In this document: positions 21,941 to 31,080 of the stretch, in pieces
Layout: every line of letters begins with the position of its first letter
How positions within the stretch are numbered: the first letter of the stretch is position 1
NCBI GenBank assembly: GCA_902472305.1
Contig: CABRNK010000012.1
Coordinates: forward strand, 1-64,000
Direction of reading: 5' to 3'
Length of the DNA stretch: 64,000 bases
Source: Hominenteromicrobium sp900549945
GTDB lineage: Bacteria; Bacillota; Clostridia; Oscillospirales; Acutalibacteraceae
Notes under the pieces: model-generated
The model's input: only the letters and a program-made list of their open reading frames with translations
Databases searched by the model: none
What the model was told of the DNA's origin: nothing
Program-made: the position numbers and the translations under genes

Positions 21941-23104
21941 ATGAAAAAATTATCTCTGCTCGGCTCTACGGGCTCGATCGGCACGCAGGCGCTCGACGTC
22001 GTGCGCGGCCTGCGCGGGACGGACGGCGCCGTCGAGGTGGCGGCGCTCGCCGCGCACTCCAATATCGGGCTGCTCGAGACGCAGATCCGGGAATTCAAAC
22101 CGCAAGCAGTTGCGGTTTTTGATTTGCAGGCGGCGGAAGCGCTGCGCGCTGCTGTGCGCGACCTCGGCGTGCGCGTTTACGGCGGCATGGAGGGGCTCTG
22201 CGCGCTTGCGGCGCTCGAGGGCGCCGACGTCGTGCTGAATTCGGTCGTCGGCATGGTCGGCCTCGAGCCGACGCTCGCGGCGCTGAAGGCCAAAAAGCAG
22301 CTCGCGCTCGCCAACAAGGAGACGCTTGTGGCGGGCGGCGCGCTCGTGATGCAGGCTGCCGCGGAAAACGGCGTGGAGATTCTGCCGGTTGACAGCGAGC
22401 ATTCCGCAATTTTTCAGTGCCTGCAGGGCATGCATACAAAATCGGACCTCAGCCGGGTTATACTAACAGCGTCCGGCGGGCCGTTCTTCGGCAGAGACCG
22501 CGCGGCGCTCGAAAGCGTGCGCCCGGCGGACGCGCTGAAGCACCCGAACTGGGATATGGGCGCGAAGGTGACGATCGACAGCTCCACGCTGATGAACAAG
22601 GGCCTCGAATTTATCGAGGCGAAATGGCTCTTCGACATGGAGCCCGCGGACATCGACGTCGTCGTGCACTGCGAGAGCATCGTCCATTCGCTGATCGAGT
22701 ACCGCGACAATTCCGTGATCGCGCAGCTCGGCGTGCCGGATATGCGCATTCCGATCCAGTACGCGCTGACGTACCCGCGGCGCTACCCGTCGCCGGTGAA
22801 GCGGCTTTCGCTCGCCGACTGGCGGAAGCTCACGTTTTTTGCGCCGGACGAGGAGACGTTCGCGTGCTTCGGCGCGTGCAAGCGCGCGATCGCCCGCGGC
22901 GGCACGGTGCCGGCCGCGGTCAACGGCGCGAACGAGGCGGCGGTGGCGCTGTTTCTCGAGGAGAAGATCGGCTGGTTCGACATCGGCGAGGCTGTCTGCG
23001 CGGCGGCGGATACGTTCCCGGCGCAGCCCGTTTCGGATGTTTCCGACGTGCTCGAGGCCGACCGCGCCGCGCGGGCGTATGTAATGGAAAAATTTTGCAG
23101 GTAA
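21941..23104 (+). CDS. dxr: 1-deoxy-D-xylulose 5-phosphate reductoisomerase
   Basis: This 387-residue enzyme catalyses the first committed step of the MEP isoprenoid pathway with NADPH. It begins L-S-L-L-G-S-T-G-S-I-G-T-Q (nucleotide loop). It has A-N-K-E-T-L-V-A-G-G near 126, the metal site V-D-S-E-H-S-A-I near 150, S-G-G-P-F, and M-G-x-K-V-T-I-D-S-S-T-L-M-N-K-G near 210. With ispG in the same operon it supplies IPP for UppS. Confidence 0.96.
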   Translation: MKKLSLLGSTGSIGTQALDVVRGLRGTDGAVEVAALAAHSNIGLLETQIREFKPQAVAVFDLQAAEALRAAVRDLGVRVYGGMEGLCALAALEGADVVLNSVVGMVGLEPTLAALKAKKQLALANKETLVAGGALVMQAAAENGVEILPVDSEHSAIFQCLQGMHTKSDLSRVILTASGGPFFGRDRAALESVRPADALKHPNWDMGAKVTIDSSTLMNKGLEFIEAKWLFDMEPADIDVVVHCESIVHSLIEYRDNSVIAQLGVPDMRIPIQYALTYPRRYPSPVKRLSLADWRKLTFFAPDEETFACFGACKRAIARGGTVPAAVNGANEAAVALFLEEKIGWFDIGEAVCAAADTFPAQPVSDVSDVLEADRAARAYVMEKFCR

Positions 23105-23116
23105 AGGGGTGTCGCT

Positions 23117-24208
23117 TTGAACACGATTGTGCAGGGGATTCTGCTCGGGATCATCGGCGTGCTGCTGTTCGGGCTGATCATTTTCATCCATGAATTCGGC
23201 CACTTTATCACGGCGAAGCTCAGCCGCGTGCGCGTCAACGAGTTCGCGATCGGCATGGGGCCGAAGATCTTTTCGTTCACGCGCGGGGAGACGCAGTATG
23301 CGCTGCGCCTGCTGCCGATCGGCGGCTACTGCGCGATGGAGGGCGAGGACGAAAACAGCGACGATCCGCACGCGTTCGGCAACCGGCCGGTTTGGCAGCG
23401 GATCATCGTCGTCGCGGCGGGCGGCATCATGAACATCCTGCTCGCGATCATCATGATGATGGTGCTGCGCGGGCAGACGGACGTGTACGCCACGACGCAG
23501 ATTTCGAAATTCGCGGAGGGCTCGCCGCTCGCGGCGGCCGGCATGCAGCCGGGCGACGTGATTACCTCGGTGGACGGCTACGCCGTGTACACCGATCAGG
23601 ATCTCTCGTTCGCGCTCAGCGTGGCCTCGCTCAACGTGGAGGACGACACGACCGCGCTCGACTTCACGGTGAAGCGCGAGGGCGAGACGATCCGCTTCGA
23701 TGACGTGGCGGTGAATATGTCGGCCCCGATCGACGGCAAGCGCCACGTGATCCTTGATTTCTACGTCGTAGGACAGGAGCGGACGGTCTGGACGCTGATC
23801 CAGAAATCCTTTGCCGATATGGTTTCCACGGTGCGCATGGTGTATGAGAGCCTGATCGGCTTCGTGACCGGGCGCTTCGGCTTCAACGAGCTGGCCGGCC
23901 CCGTCGGCACGGCGCAGGCCGTCACGCAGGTGGCGAGCGCTGGGCTCGAGAGCAGCTTCGGCGACGCGGTGAACAATATCCTGTATGTCATGCTGATCAT
24001 CTCGGTGAACCTCGGCATCGTGAACCTGCTTCCGCTGCCGGCGCTCGACGGCGGACGGATTGTGTTCCTTTTAATTGAGGCGGTGTTTCGGCGGCCGGTT
24101 CCGGCGCGGTACGAGCGCTGGGTGCACGCGGGCGGCTTCGTGCTGCTTCTGTGCCTGATGGTCGCGGTCACGTTCAACGACATCGCGCGCATCGTGACGG
24201 GCGGATAG
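23117..24208 (+). CDS. rseP: Site-2 RIP metalloprotease (RseP/RasP)
   Basis: This 363-residue membrane protease cuts transmembrane segments such as anti-sigma factors and signal-peptide remnants. The zinc motif F-I-H-E-F-G-H-F is near residue 24, a PDZ domain spans about 125-205 (M-Q-P-G-D-V-I-T-S-V-D-G), and the second metal motif N-L-L-P-L-P-A-L-D-G-G-R is near 305, with membrane helices at both ends. It uses a TTG start with AAAGGGG in front. Confidence 0.94.
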   Translation: MNTIVQGILLGIIGVLLFGLIIFIHEFGHFITAKLSRVRVNEFAIGMGPKIFSFTRGETQYALRLLPIGGYCAMEGEDENSDDPHAFGNRPVWQRIIVVAAGGIMNILLAIIMMMVLRGQTDVYATTQISKFAEGSPLAAAGMQPGDVITSVDGYAVYTDQDLSFALSVASLNVEDDTTALDFTVKREGETIRFDDVAVNMSAPIDGKRHVILDFYVVGQERTVWTLIQKSFADMVSTVRMVYESLIGFVTGRFGFNELAGPVGTAQAVTQVASAGLESSFGDAVNNILYVMLIISVNLGIVNLLPLPALDGGRIVFLLIEAVFRRPVPARYERWVHAGGFVLLLCLMVAVTFNDIARIVTGG

Positions 24209-24299
24209 CGCCCGCACGGCGGCTTTAAAAATAGCGGCGCGGGCACAGCTTGCCCGTGCGCGGCGAGGGGCGGCGTGGCCGCCCGGAAAGGACGGGGAA

Positions 24300-25343
24300 A
24301 TGAAACGGATTTCAAAACAGGTTTCGGCGGGCGGCGTCAAAATCGGCGGCGGCGCGCCGGTCACGGTGCAGTCGATGCTGAACGTGCCCTCGAGCGACAT
24401 CGAGGGGAGCGTCCGGCAGGCCGTGGCGCTCGAAAAGGCGGGCTGCGAGATCCTGCGTGCCGCGATTCCGGACATGGACGCGGTGCGGCTGATCCCGGCG
24501 ATCAAGGAAAAGATTTCGATCCCGCTTGTGGCGGACATTCACTTTGACTATAAGCTCGCGCTCGAGGCGGCGCATGCGGGCATCGACAAGATCCGCATCA
24601 ACCCCGGCAATATCGGCGGCGACGACCGCGTGAAGGCCGTGGCGCAGATCTGCCGGGAGAAGAAGATCCCGATCCGCATCGGCGTGAATTCCGGCTCGGT
24701 CGAGAAATCGATCCTCGCGAAATACGGCGCGCCCACGGCGGAGGCGCTTTGCGAGAGCGCGCTGTATCACGCGTCGCTGCTTGAAAAGTTCGACTTCACG
24801 GACATCGTGATCTCGCTCAAGTCCTCGTCGGTCGATACGAACATCCGCGCCTACGAGCGGATCGCCGGGCAGTGTGATTACCCGCTGCACCTCGGCGTCA
24901 CCGAGACGGGCACGGCCCGCATGGGCATCGTGAAATCGGCGATCGGCATCGGCAGCCTTCTGCAGCGCGGCATCGGTGATACGCTGCGCGTCTCACTGAC
25001 GGCGGACCCCGCGGAGGAGATCCGCACGGGGCGCGATATCCTCTCGGCGCTCGGCCTGCGCGGCGGCGTGAAATTTGTCTCCTGCCCGACCTGCGGCAGG
25101 ACGCGCATCGACCTGATCGGCCTCGCGAACCGCGTGGAGGCGGCGCTCGAGTACATCGACAAGGACATCACGGTCGCCGTGATGGGCTGCGTCGTCAACG
25201 GTCCGGGCGAGGCGCGCGAGGCGGACATCGGCGTGACCGGCGGCAGCGGCGAGGGCCTCATCTTCAAAAAGGGGCAGATCATCCGCAAGGTGCCGGAGGC
25301 GGAGCTGCTGCCCGCCTTGATGGCTGAAATCGAAAAGCTCTGA
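24300..25343 (+). CDS. ispG: 4-hydroxy-3-methylbut-2-enyl diphosphate synthase
   Basis: This 347-residue 4Fe-4S enzyme acts at the penultimate MEP-pathway step, converting MEcPP to HMBPP with reduced ferredoxin or flavodoxin. The TIM-barrel part begins with P-V-T-V-Q-S-M and contains P-L-V-A-D-I-H-F-D-Y. The cluster ligands are in F-V-S-C-P-T-C-G-R-T near 263 and M-G-C-V-V-N-G-P-G-E-A near 300. The 91-base gap before it contains a GC-rich stem-loop. Confidence 0.95.
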   Translation: MKRISKQVSAGGVKIGGGAPVTVQSMLNVPSSDIEGSVRQAVALEKAGCEILRAAIPDMDAVRLIPAIKEKISIPLVADIHFDYKLALEAAHAGIDKIRINPGNIGGDDRVKAVAQICREKKIPIRIGVNSGSVEKSILAKYGAPTAEALCESALYHASLLEKFDFTDIVISLKSSSVDTNIRAYERIAGQCDYPLHLGVTETGTARMGIVKSAIGIGSLLQRGIGDTLRVSLTADPAEEIRTGRDILSALGLRGGVKFVSCPTCGRTRIDLIGLANRVEAALEYIDKDITVAVMGCVVNGPGEAREADIGVTGGSGEGLIFKKGQIIRKVPEAELLPALMAEIEKL

Positions 25344-25362
25344 ACCGATAGGGGAACTGGAT

Positions 25363-28300
25363 TTGAAAACGATAGGCGACCTGATACATAGCGCCGGGCT
25401 TCCGGCGCAGGCGGATCTGGCCGAGGGCCGGATCGAGAAAATTGAAATTTACCGGGAAAAACAGGCTGTGCGAATCCGCACAGTCTTTCCGCGTTTTACA
25501 CCGTACAGCGCGCTGCGCGCATTGAACGAAAAGCTGCGCGACCGCATTCTGCCCGGCATGCGCGTGGAGATTGCGCCGCGCTTTGCGCCCGAGCTGTGGT
25601 CGGCCGAGTGCCTGCCCGCCGTGCTCGAGCGCGTGCGCGAGCTGGACGCGAGCCTTAACGGCACGTTCCGCGATTCGACGGCGGTGCTCGAGGGGGATAA
25701 GCTCACGATTGAGCTGGTGCACGGCGGCGGCGAGCTGCTCGAAAAGCGCCGCACCGACCGCAGAATCAGCGAGACCGTGCTCGAGTGGTTCGGCGTGCCG
25801 GTCACGGTGGAATTCACCGGCAGGACGAAGCTCGAAAGCGGCGACGAATCGGTGATCCAGAAGCTGCATATCGAGGAGGAAAAGCGGATGCGCGCCGCGG
25901 TTGTCGAGGAGGTCGAGCGCTACGAGGCCTCGATGAAGGAGAAGGCCGCGAAGCGCCGCATCAGCGTGCGCGAGGGTGCGGGCCTGATGCCGCAGATCAT
26001 CCTCGAAACGGCGCGGCCGCTGATCGGCAACCTGCCGAAAAAGGCGCCGGTGCCGATCAGCGAGGCGACGATCGAGGCCGGGCGCGTCACGATCTGGGGC
26101 GAGGTGTTCGATTTAGAGGTTAAGGAGACGCGCGACGGCACGCGCAAGATCTACTCGATCGACATCACCGACTACACGAATTCGATCACGCTCAAGCTGA
26201 TCCAGTCCGTGAGCGAGTGCTCGGGCGCCGACAGCATCAAAAAGGGCATGGCGCTGCTCGTGACCGGCTCGGTGGAGTATGACAAATACGACCGCGAGAA
26301 CGTCATGCGGCCGAACGCGGTGGCCCGCGCCGAGATGGTCGAGGTGGTCGATTCGGCGAAGGAAAAGCGCGTGGAGCTGCACCTGCACACGAATATGTCC
26401 GCGATGGACGGCATGACCCCCGCCGGAGATCTCATCAATCAGGCGTACAAGTGGGGCCAGAAGGCCATTGCGATCACCGACCACGGCGTCGCGCAGGCGT
26501 TTCCGGACGCGATGAACGCGTGGCTCAAGATCAAAAAGGGCGGCGGCGACTTCAAGGTGATCTACGGTGTGGAGAGCTATTTCGTCAACGACCTCGTGCC
26601 CGCCGTGACCGGCGAGACCGACGCGCGGCTCGACGCGGATTTCATCTGTTTCGACCTCGAGACGACCGGCCTCTCGCCGAAGGCGGAGCGCATCACCGAG
26701 ATCGGCGCGGTGCGCATCCACGGCGGCGAGATCACCGAGCGCTTCAACACGTTTGTGGACCCCGAAAAGCCGATCCCGCAGAAGATCACCGAGCTGACCG
26801 GCATCACCGACGAGATGGTGCGGGGCGCGCCGAAGGAGGAGGAGGCCGTGCGGGCGTTCTTCCAGTTCTGCGGCGAAAACGCGATCCTCGTTGCGCACAA
26901 CGCGGATTTTGACACCTCGTTCCTGCGCGCCGCGTGCGGCCGGCACGAGATGGCGTTCCCGTACGTTTACATCGACACGGTCGCGATGTGCCGCGCGATG
27001 CTCCGGGATATCCGCAACTGCAAGCTCGACACGGTCGCGAAATACCTGAAGCTGAAGCCTTTCAACCACCACCGCGCCTCGGACGATGCGGCGGTGCTCG
27101 GCGAGATCTTTTTGAACCTCGTCCAGCGCCTGCGCGACGATTTCAGCGCGGAGAGCGTGCGCGACATCAACACCGCGCTCGCGGGCGGCGACCCGAAAAA
27201 GCTGCCGACCTACCACCAGATCATTCTTGTGAAGAACCTTGTCGGTCTGAAAAACCTGTACAAGCTGATCTCCTACGGGCACCTCAATTACTTCTACAAG
27301 CGGCCCCGCACGCCGAAAAGCGTGCTCGACAAGCACCGCGAGGGGCTGCTCCTCGGCTCAGCCTGCGAGGCGGGCGAGCTGTTCCGCGCGATGACGCGGA
27401 ACGAGCCGTTTGAAAAGCTGCTCGAGATCGCCGCCTACTACGATTACCTCGAGATTCAGCCGCTCGGCAACAACATGTTCATGGTGCGCAACGGCATGTG
27501 CGACGTCGCGCAGCTCAAGGAATACAACCGCACGATTGTGAAGCTCGGCGAGCGGCTGAAAAAACCGGTCGTCGCGACGGGCGACGTGCACTTCAAGGAC
27601 CCGAAGGACGCCGCCGGCCGCGCGATCCTCATGGCCGGGCAGGGCTTCTCCGACGCGGACGAGCAGGCTCCGCTCTACATGCGCACGACGGACGAGATGC
27701 TGAAGGAATTCGACTATCTCGGCAAGGAAAAGGCGTACGAGGTCGTCGTGACGAACCCGAATAAAATCGCCGATATGATCGAGGAGATCCGCCCGATTCC
27801 CGAGGGCGTTTTTCCCCCGTTCATCGACGGCGCGGAGGAGCAGCTCAACTCGATCACATGGGCGCGCGCAAAGGAGAAATACGGCGACCCGCTGCCGGAG
27901 ATCGTCGAAAAGCGCTTGGCGCGCGAGCTCGGATCCATCAACAAGCACGGTTTCTCCGTGCTGTACATGACGGCGCAAAAGCTCGTGGCGGACAGCGAGG
28001 CCCACGGCTACCTCGTCGGCTCCCGCGGCTCCGTCGGCTCGTCGTTCGTCGCGACGATGTCCGGCATTTCGGAAGTCAACCCGCTCGAGCCGCACTACAT
28101 CTGCCCGAACTGCAAGTACAGCGAGTTCATCACGGACGGCTCCTATCTCTCGGGCTTCGACCTGCCCGCGAAGAAGTGCCCGCGCTGCGGCGGCGACCTC
28201 GACCGCGACGGGCACACGATCCCGTTCGAGACGTTCCTCGGCTTCGACGGCGACAAGACGCCGGATATCGACCTCAACTTCTCCGGCGAGTACCAGAGCG

Positions 28301-29700
28301 GCGCGCACCGCTACACCGAGACGCTGTTCGGCCGCGAGAACGTCTTTAAGGCCGGCACGATCGCCACGGTCGCGGACAAGACCGCGTTCGGCTACGTGAA
28401 AAAATACGCCGAGGAGCGCGGGCGCACGCTGCACAAGGCGGAGGAAAAGCGCCTTTCGATCGCCTGCACCGGCATCAAGCGCACGACGGGCCAGCACCCG
28501 GGCGGCATGGTCGTCGTCCCGAAGGGCAAGGAGGTCTACGACTTCTGCCCGGTGCAGCACCCGGCCAACGACCAGAATTCCGACAACATCACGACCCACT
28601 TCGACTTCCACTCGATTCACGACACGATCTGCAAGCTCGACGAGCTCGGGCACGACGTGCCGACGATCTACCGCTATCTCGAGAACTACACCGGCATCCC
28701 GGTCATGCAGGTCTCGATGAGCGACCCCGCGGTCATGTCGCTGTTCACCTCTACCGAGGCGCTCGGCGTGAAGCCCGAGGACATCGACTCGCTGACCGGC
28801 ACGTTCTCGCTGCCCGAATGCGGCACGCCGTTCGTGCGGCAGATGCTCATCGATTCGCAGCCGAAAACCTTTTCGGACCTCCTTCAGATCTCCGGCCTGT
28901 CGCACGGCACGGACGTCTGGCTCGGCAACGCGCAGGATTTGATCAAGAACGGCACCTGCACGATTTCCACGGTCATCGGAACGCGAGACAGCATTATGAC
29001 CTACCTGCTCTTGAAGGGCCTCGAGCCGAAGATGGCGTTCAAGATCATGGAGATCACGCGAAAGGGCAATGCGAAAAAGCTCTTCACACAGGAGCACATC
29101 GCCGCGATGAAGGAGCACGACGTGCCGGACTGGTACATCGAATCGTGCTACAAAATCAAGTATATGTTCCCGAAGGCGCACGCCGCGGCCTACATGATCG
29201 CGACGCTCCGCCTCGGCTGGTACAAGGTGCACCGCCCGGTCGAATACTACGCGGCGTACTTCACGGTGCGCAGCGAGGATTTCGACGGCGCGACGGCCGT
29301 GCAGGGCAGGGCGGCCGTGCAGCGGCGCATGAAGGAGATCGACCAGAAGATCAAGGAGAAGCAGGCCTCCGCAAAGGAGGAGGCGGCGTACTCCACGTTC
29401 CAGATCATCAACGAAATGCTGGCGCGCGGCATCGAGCTGCTGCCGGTGGACCTCAAGAAATCGGACGCGAAGAAGTTCCTCGTCGAGGAGGGGAAGATCC
29501 GCCTGCCGTTTTCCTCGCTCTCCGGCGTCGGCGAGGCCGCGGCGCACAGCCTCTGGGAGGCGTGCAGGGACGGTGGGGATTTCATCTCGGTCGACGAGCT
29601 GCAAAGCCAAGCCAAGGTTTCGAGCGCGGTCATCGAAACGCTGAAAAACGCCGGCGCTTTGCAGGGTCTGCCGGACAGCAGCCAGACCACACTGTTCTGA
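25363..29700 (+). CDS. polC: DNA polymerase III subunit alpha, Gram-positive PolC type
   Basis: This 1445-residue replicative polymerase has the PolC domain order. There is an N-terminal region, an OB fold (about 235-330), a PHP domain with E-L-H-L-H-T-N-M-S-A-M-D-G (about 340), and an inserted proofreading exonuclease starting F-I-C-F-D-L-E-T-T-G-L-S (about 428-590). Next come the rest of PHP and the polymerase palm with T-P-D-I-D-L-N-F-S-G-E-Y-Q (about 968), a zinc-binding C-P-N-C/C-P-R-C segment (about 913-946), and a C-terminal HhH region. It is essential for the replication fork. It uses a TTG start (25363) with AGGGGAAC upstream. Confidence 0.97.
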   Translation: MKTIGDLIHSAGLPAQADLAEGRIEKIEIYREKQAVRIRTVFPRFTPYSALRALNEKLRDRILPGMRVEIAPRFAPELWSAECLPAVLERVRELDASLNGTFRDSTAVLEGDKLTIELVHGGGELLEKRRTDRRISETVLEWFGVPVTVEFTGRTKLESGDESVIQKLHIEEEKRMRAAVVEEVERYEASMKEKAAKRRISVREGAGLMPQIILETARPLIGNLPKKAPVPISEATIEAGRVTIWGEVFDLEVKETRDGTRKIYSIDITDYTNSITLKLIQSVSECSGADSIKKGMALLVTGSVEYDKYDRENVMRPNAVARAEMVEVVDSAKEKRVELHLHTNMSAMDGMTPAGDLINQAYKWGQKAIAITDHGVAQAFPDAMNAWLKIKKGGGDFKVIYGVESYFVNDLVPAVTGETDARLDADFICFDLETTGLSPKAERITEIGAVRIHGGEITERFNTFVDPEKPIPQKITELTGITDEMVRGAPKEEEAVRAFFQFCGENAILVAHNADFDTSFLRAACGRHEMAFPYVYIDTVAMCRAMLRDIRNCKLDTVAKYLKLKPFNHHRASDDAAVLGEIFLNLVQRLRDDFSAESVRDINTALAGGDPKKLPTYHQIILVKNLVGLKNLYKLISYGHLNYFYKRPRTPKSVLDKHREGLLLGSACEAGELFRAMTRNEPFEKLLEIAAYYDYLEIQPLGNNMFMVRNGMCDVAQLKEYNRTIVKLGERLKKPVVATGDVHFKDPKDAAGRAILMAGQGFSDADEQAPLYMRTTDEMLKEFDYLGKEKAYEVVVTNPNKIADMIEEIRPIPEGVFPPFIDGAEEQLNSITWARAKEKYGDPLPEIVEKRLARELGSINKHGFSVLYMTAQKLVADSEAHGYLVGSRGSVGSSFVATMSGISEVNPLEPHYICPNCKYSEFITDGSYLSGFDLPAKKCPRCGGDLDRDGHTIPFETFLGFDGDKTPDIDLNFSGEYQSGAHRYTETLFGRENVFKAGTIATVADKTAFGYVKKYAEERGRTLHKAEEKRLSIACTGIKRTTGQHPGGMVVVPKGKEVYDFCPVQHPANDQNSDNITTHFDFHSIHDTICKLDELGHDVPTIYRYLENYTGIPVMQVSMSDPAVMSLFTSTEALGVKPEDIDSLTGTFSLPECGTPFVRQMLIDSQPKTFSDLLQISGLSHGTDVWLGNAQDLIKNGTCTISTVIGTRDSIMTYLLLKGLEPKMAFKIMEITRKGNAKKLFTQEHIAAMKEHDVPDWYIESCYKIKYMFPKAHAAAYMIATLRLGWYKVHRPVEYYAAYFTVRSEDFDGATAVQGRAAVQRRMKEIDQKIKEKQASAKEEAAYSTFQIINEMLARGIELLPVDLKKSDAKKFLVEEGKIRLPFSSLSGVGEAAAHSLWEACRDGGDFISVDELQSQAKVSSAVIETLKNAGALQGLPDSSQTTLF

Positions 29701-29721
29701 ATGGGACGGGGAGGGGTAGGT

Positions 29722-30930
29722 ATGCGTGAAACAGCGGCCGCGGAGATCGCGCCGGAAAGCATCCGTGCGTTCCGCGTGCAGGCGCACCATCTCGACCGAA
29801 AGCTGCCGGCCGGCGCGGAAGAGGCGGCGGCCTCGGTCTGCGGCTTTCAGAATTCGCCGCCCGGCGCGTGGGAAACCGCGCTGTGGAACCGCGTGGAGGG
29901 CTGCACTTTGCAGGCGGCGCAGAGCGCGCTGTATGCGGAAAAACGGCTCTTGCAGGCGTGGAGCGTCCGCGGTGTGCCGCTCGTATTTCCCGCAAGCGAA
30001 AGCGGCGTGTTCCTTGCGCCGCTCGCCGCAGCCGCGGGCGAAACGCCGTGGATCTATACGCGCGGGATCGCCGCGGCGCTCGATTTTCTCGGCATGGCGT
30101 TCGACGAGCTGCTGCCGCTCGTTCTGCGCGCCGCGGAATATCTGGAGACGCACACCGTGGCGCGCAAGGAAGCGCTCGACGCGGCGCTCGCGGAAATCGT
30201 CGAAGCGGCGCTGCCCGCGGAAAAGCTGCCGCTGTGGCGCGCGCCCTCGATGTACGGCCCGCGCCAGACGGTCGGCGGCGCGGTCGTCTCGTTTTTGCTG
30301 CGGCCCTGCGCGTTTTATTCGCGCGTGGTGTTCGGCGCGCGCGACGGCGTGCACCCGACGTTCACGTCGTTTCAGCGCTGGACGGGCCGCGCACCCGAGA
30401 CGCCGCCCGACGCCGAAAAGCGCCTTGTGCAGAAGTTTCTGCACGCGCACGGGCCGGCTGATCCGGCTGCGCTGGCCGCGTGGCTCGGCTGCGGCCAGCG
30501 GCAGGCCAAGCGCCTTTGGCAGAGTGCGGCGGCGGAAACCGTGCCGGTGCGCGCGGCAGGCAAAGCGCGGCATGTGCTTGCGGCCGATCTGGACGCGCTG
30601 CGCACAGCGGTGTGCGATACGGGCGCGTGGCGCATGCTCGGGCCGCACGACCCATACCTCGACCTGCGCGACCGCACGGTGCTGCTCGACGATGTGCAGA
30701 AGCAGCGCATCGTCTGGCAGACGGTGTCGAACCCCGGCGCTTTGCTCTGCGGCGGGCGCATCGCAGGCGTGTGGCGGCAGAAGCAGCAGAAAGCGGCGCT
30801 CTCTGTGGAGATGGTGCTGTTCGAACCCGCAGACGCGGCGGCGCGGCAGTCGCTCGAGCAGGAGGCTGCGCAATACGCGGCGTTCCGCGGCGCAGCGCTG
30901 CGGGCGGTCGTTTTTCAGCGGGCCGGGTGA
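29722..30930 (+). CDS. AlkZ-like winged-helix DNA glycosylase family protein
   Basis: This 402-residue protein matches the HTH_42/AlkZ family of tandem winged-helix proteins, some of which open interstrand crosslinks or remove alkylated bases. Family landmarks are R-V-Q-A-H-H-L near the N-terminus, F-Q-R-W-T-G-R near 220, H-G-P-A-D-P-A-A-L-A-A-W-L-G near 246, G-P-H-D-P-Y-L near 308 and G-G-R-I-A-G-V-W-R near 345. I could not place the catalytic glutamine motif with certainty. It lies 21 bases after polC and is probably a repair gene co-transcribed with it. Confidence 0.72.
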   Translation: MRETAAAEIAPESIRAFRVQAHHLDRKLPAGAEEAAASVCGFQNSPPGAWETALWNRVEGCTLQAAQSALYAEKRLLQAWSVRGVPLVFPASESGVFLAPLAAAAGETPWIYTRGIAAALDFLGMAFDELLPLVLRAAEYLETHTVARKEALDAALAEIVEAALPAEKLPLWRAPSMYGPRQTVGGAVVSFLLRPCAFYSRVVFGARDGVHPTFTSFQRWTGRAPETPPDAEKRLVQKFLHAHGPADPAALAAWLGCGQRQAKRLWQSAAAETVPVRAAGKARHVLAADLDALRTAVCDTGAWRMLGPHDPYLDLRDRTVLLDDVQKQRIVWQTVSNPGALLCGGRIAGVWRQKQQKAALSVEMVLFEPADAAARQSLEQEAAQYAAFRGAALRAVVFQRAG

Positions 30931-30948
30931 ACCCGTGCGGTTTGGGGA

Positions 30949-30977
30949 TTGACAGACGGCCGCACATCTGGTATTAT
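30949..30977 (+). promoter_or_regulatory. Strong promoter of the histidine operon
   Basis: Perfect TTGACA (30949-30954), a 17-base spacer and TATTAT (30972-30977), overlapped by TATAAT (30975-30980). The leader of about 95 bases has a GC-rich stem (around 31009-31040). No T-box or His-rich leader peptide is seen. Confidence 0.8.
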
Positions 30978-31080
30978 AATATCACGTTATTGTGGTAAAG
31001 CGAGACGGGCGGGGCAAATCCCTGCACCGCCCGCCCGGACGCCGCCGGCGCCCGGTATTCTTTCGAGAGAGGGTGCTTGG

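Noticed and set aside
27358..30873. Very long minus-strand open frame (over 1100 codons) opposite polC
   Set aside because: It is an antisense shadow caused by high GC in the third codon position; it has Arg/His/Ala-rich low-likelihood sequence, no ribosome site and no family resemblance, while polC is certain.
30981..31080. Possible T-box or histidine attenuator in the his leader
   Set aside because: No T-box consensus, specifier-type hairpin, His-codon run or terminator with T-run is visible; only a GC-rich stem.
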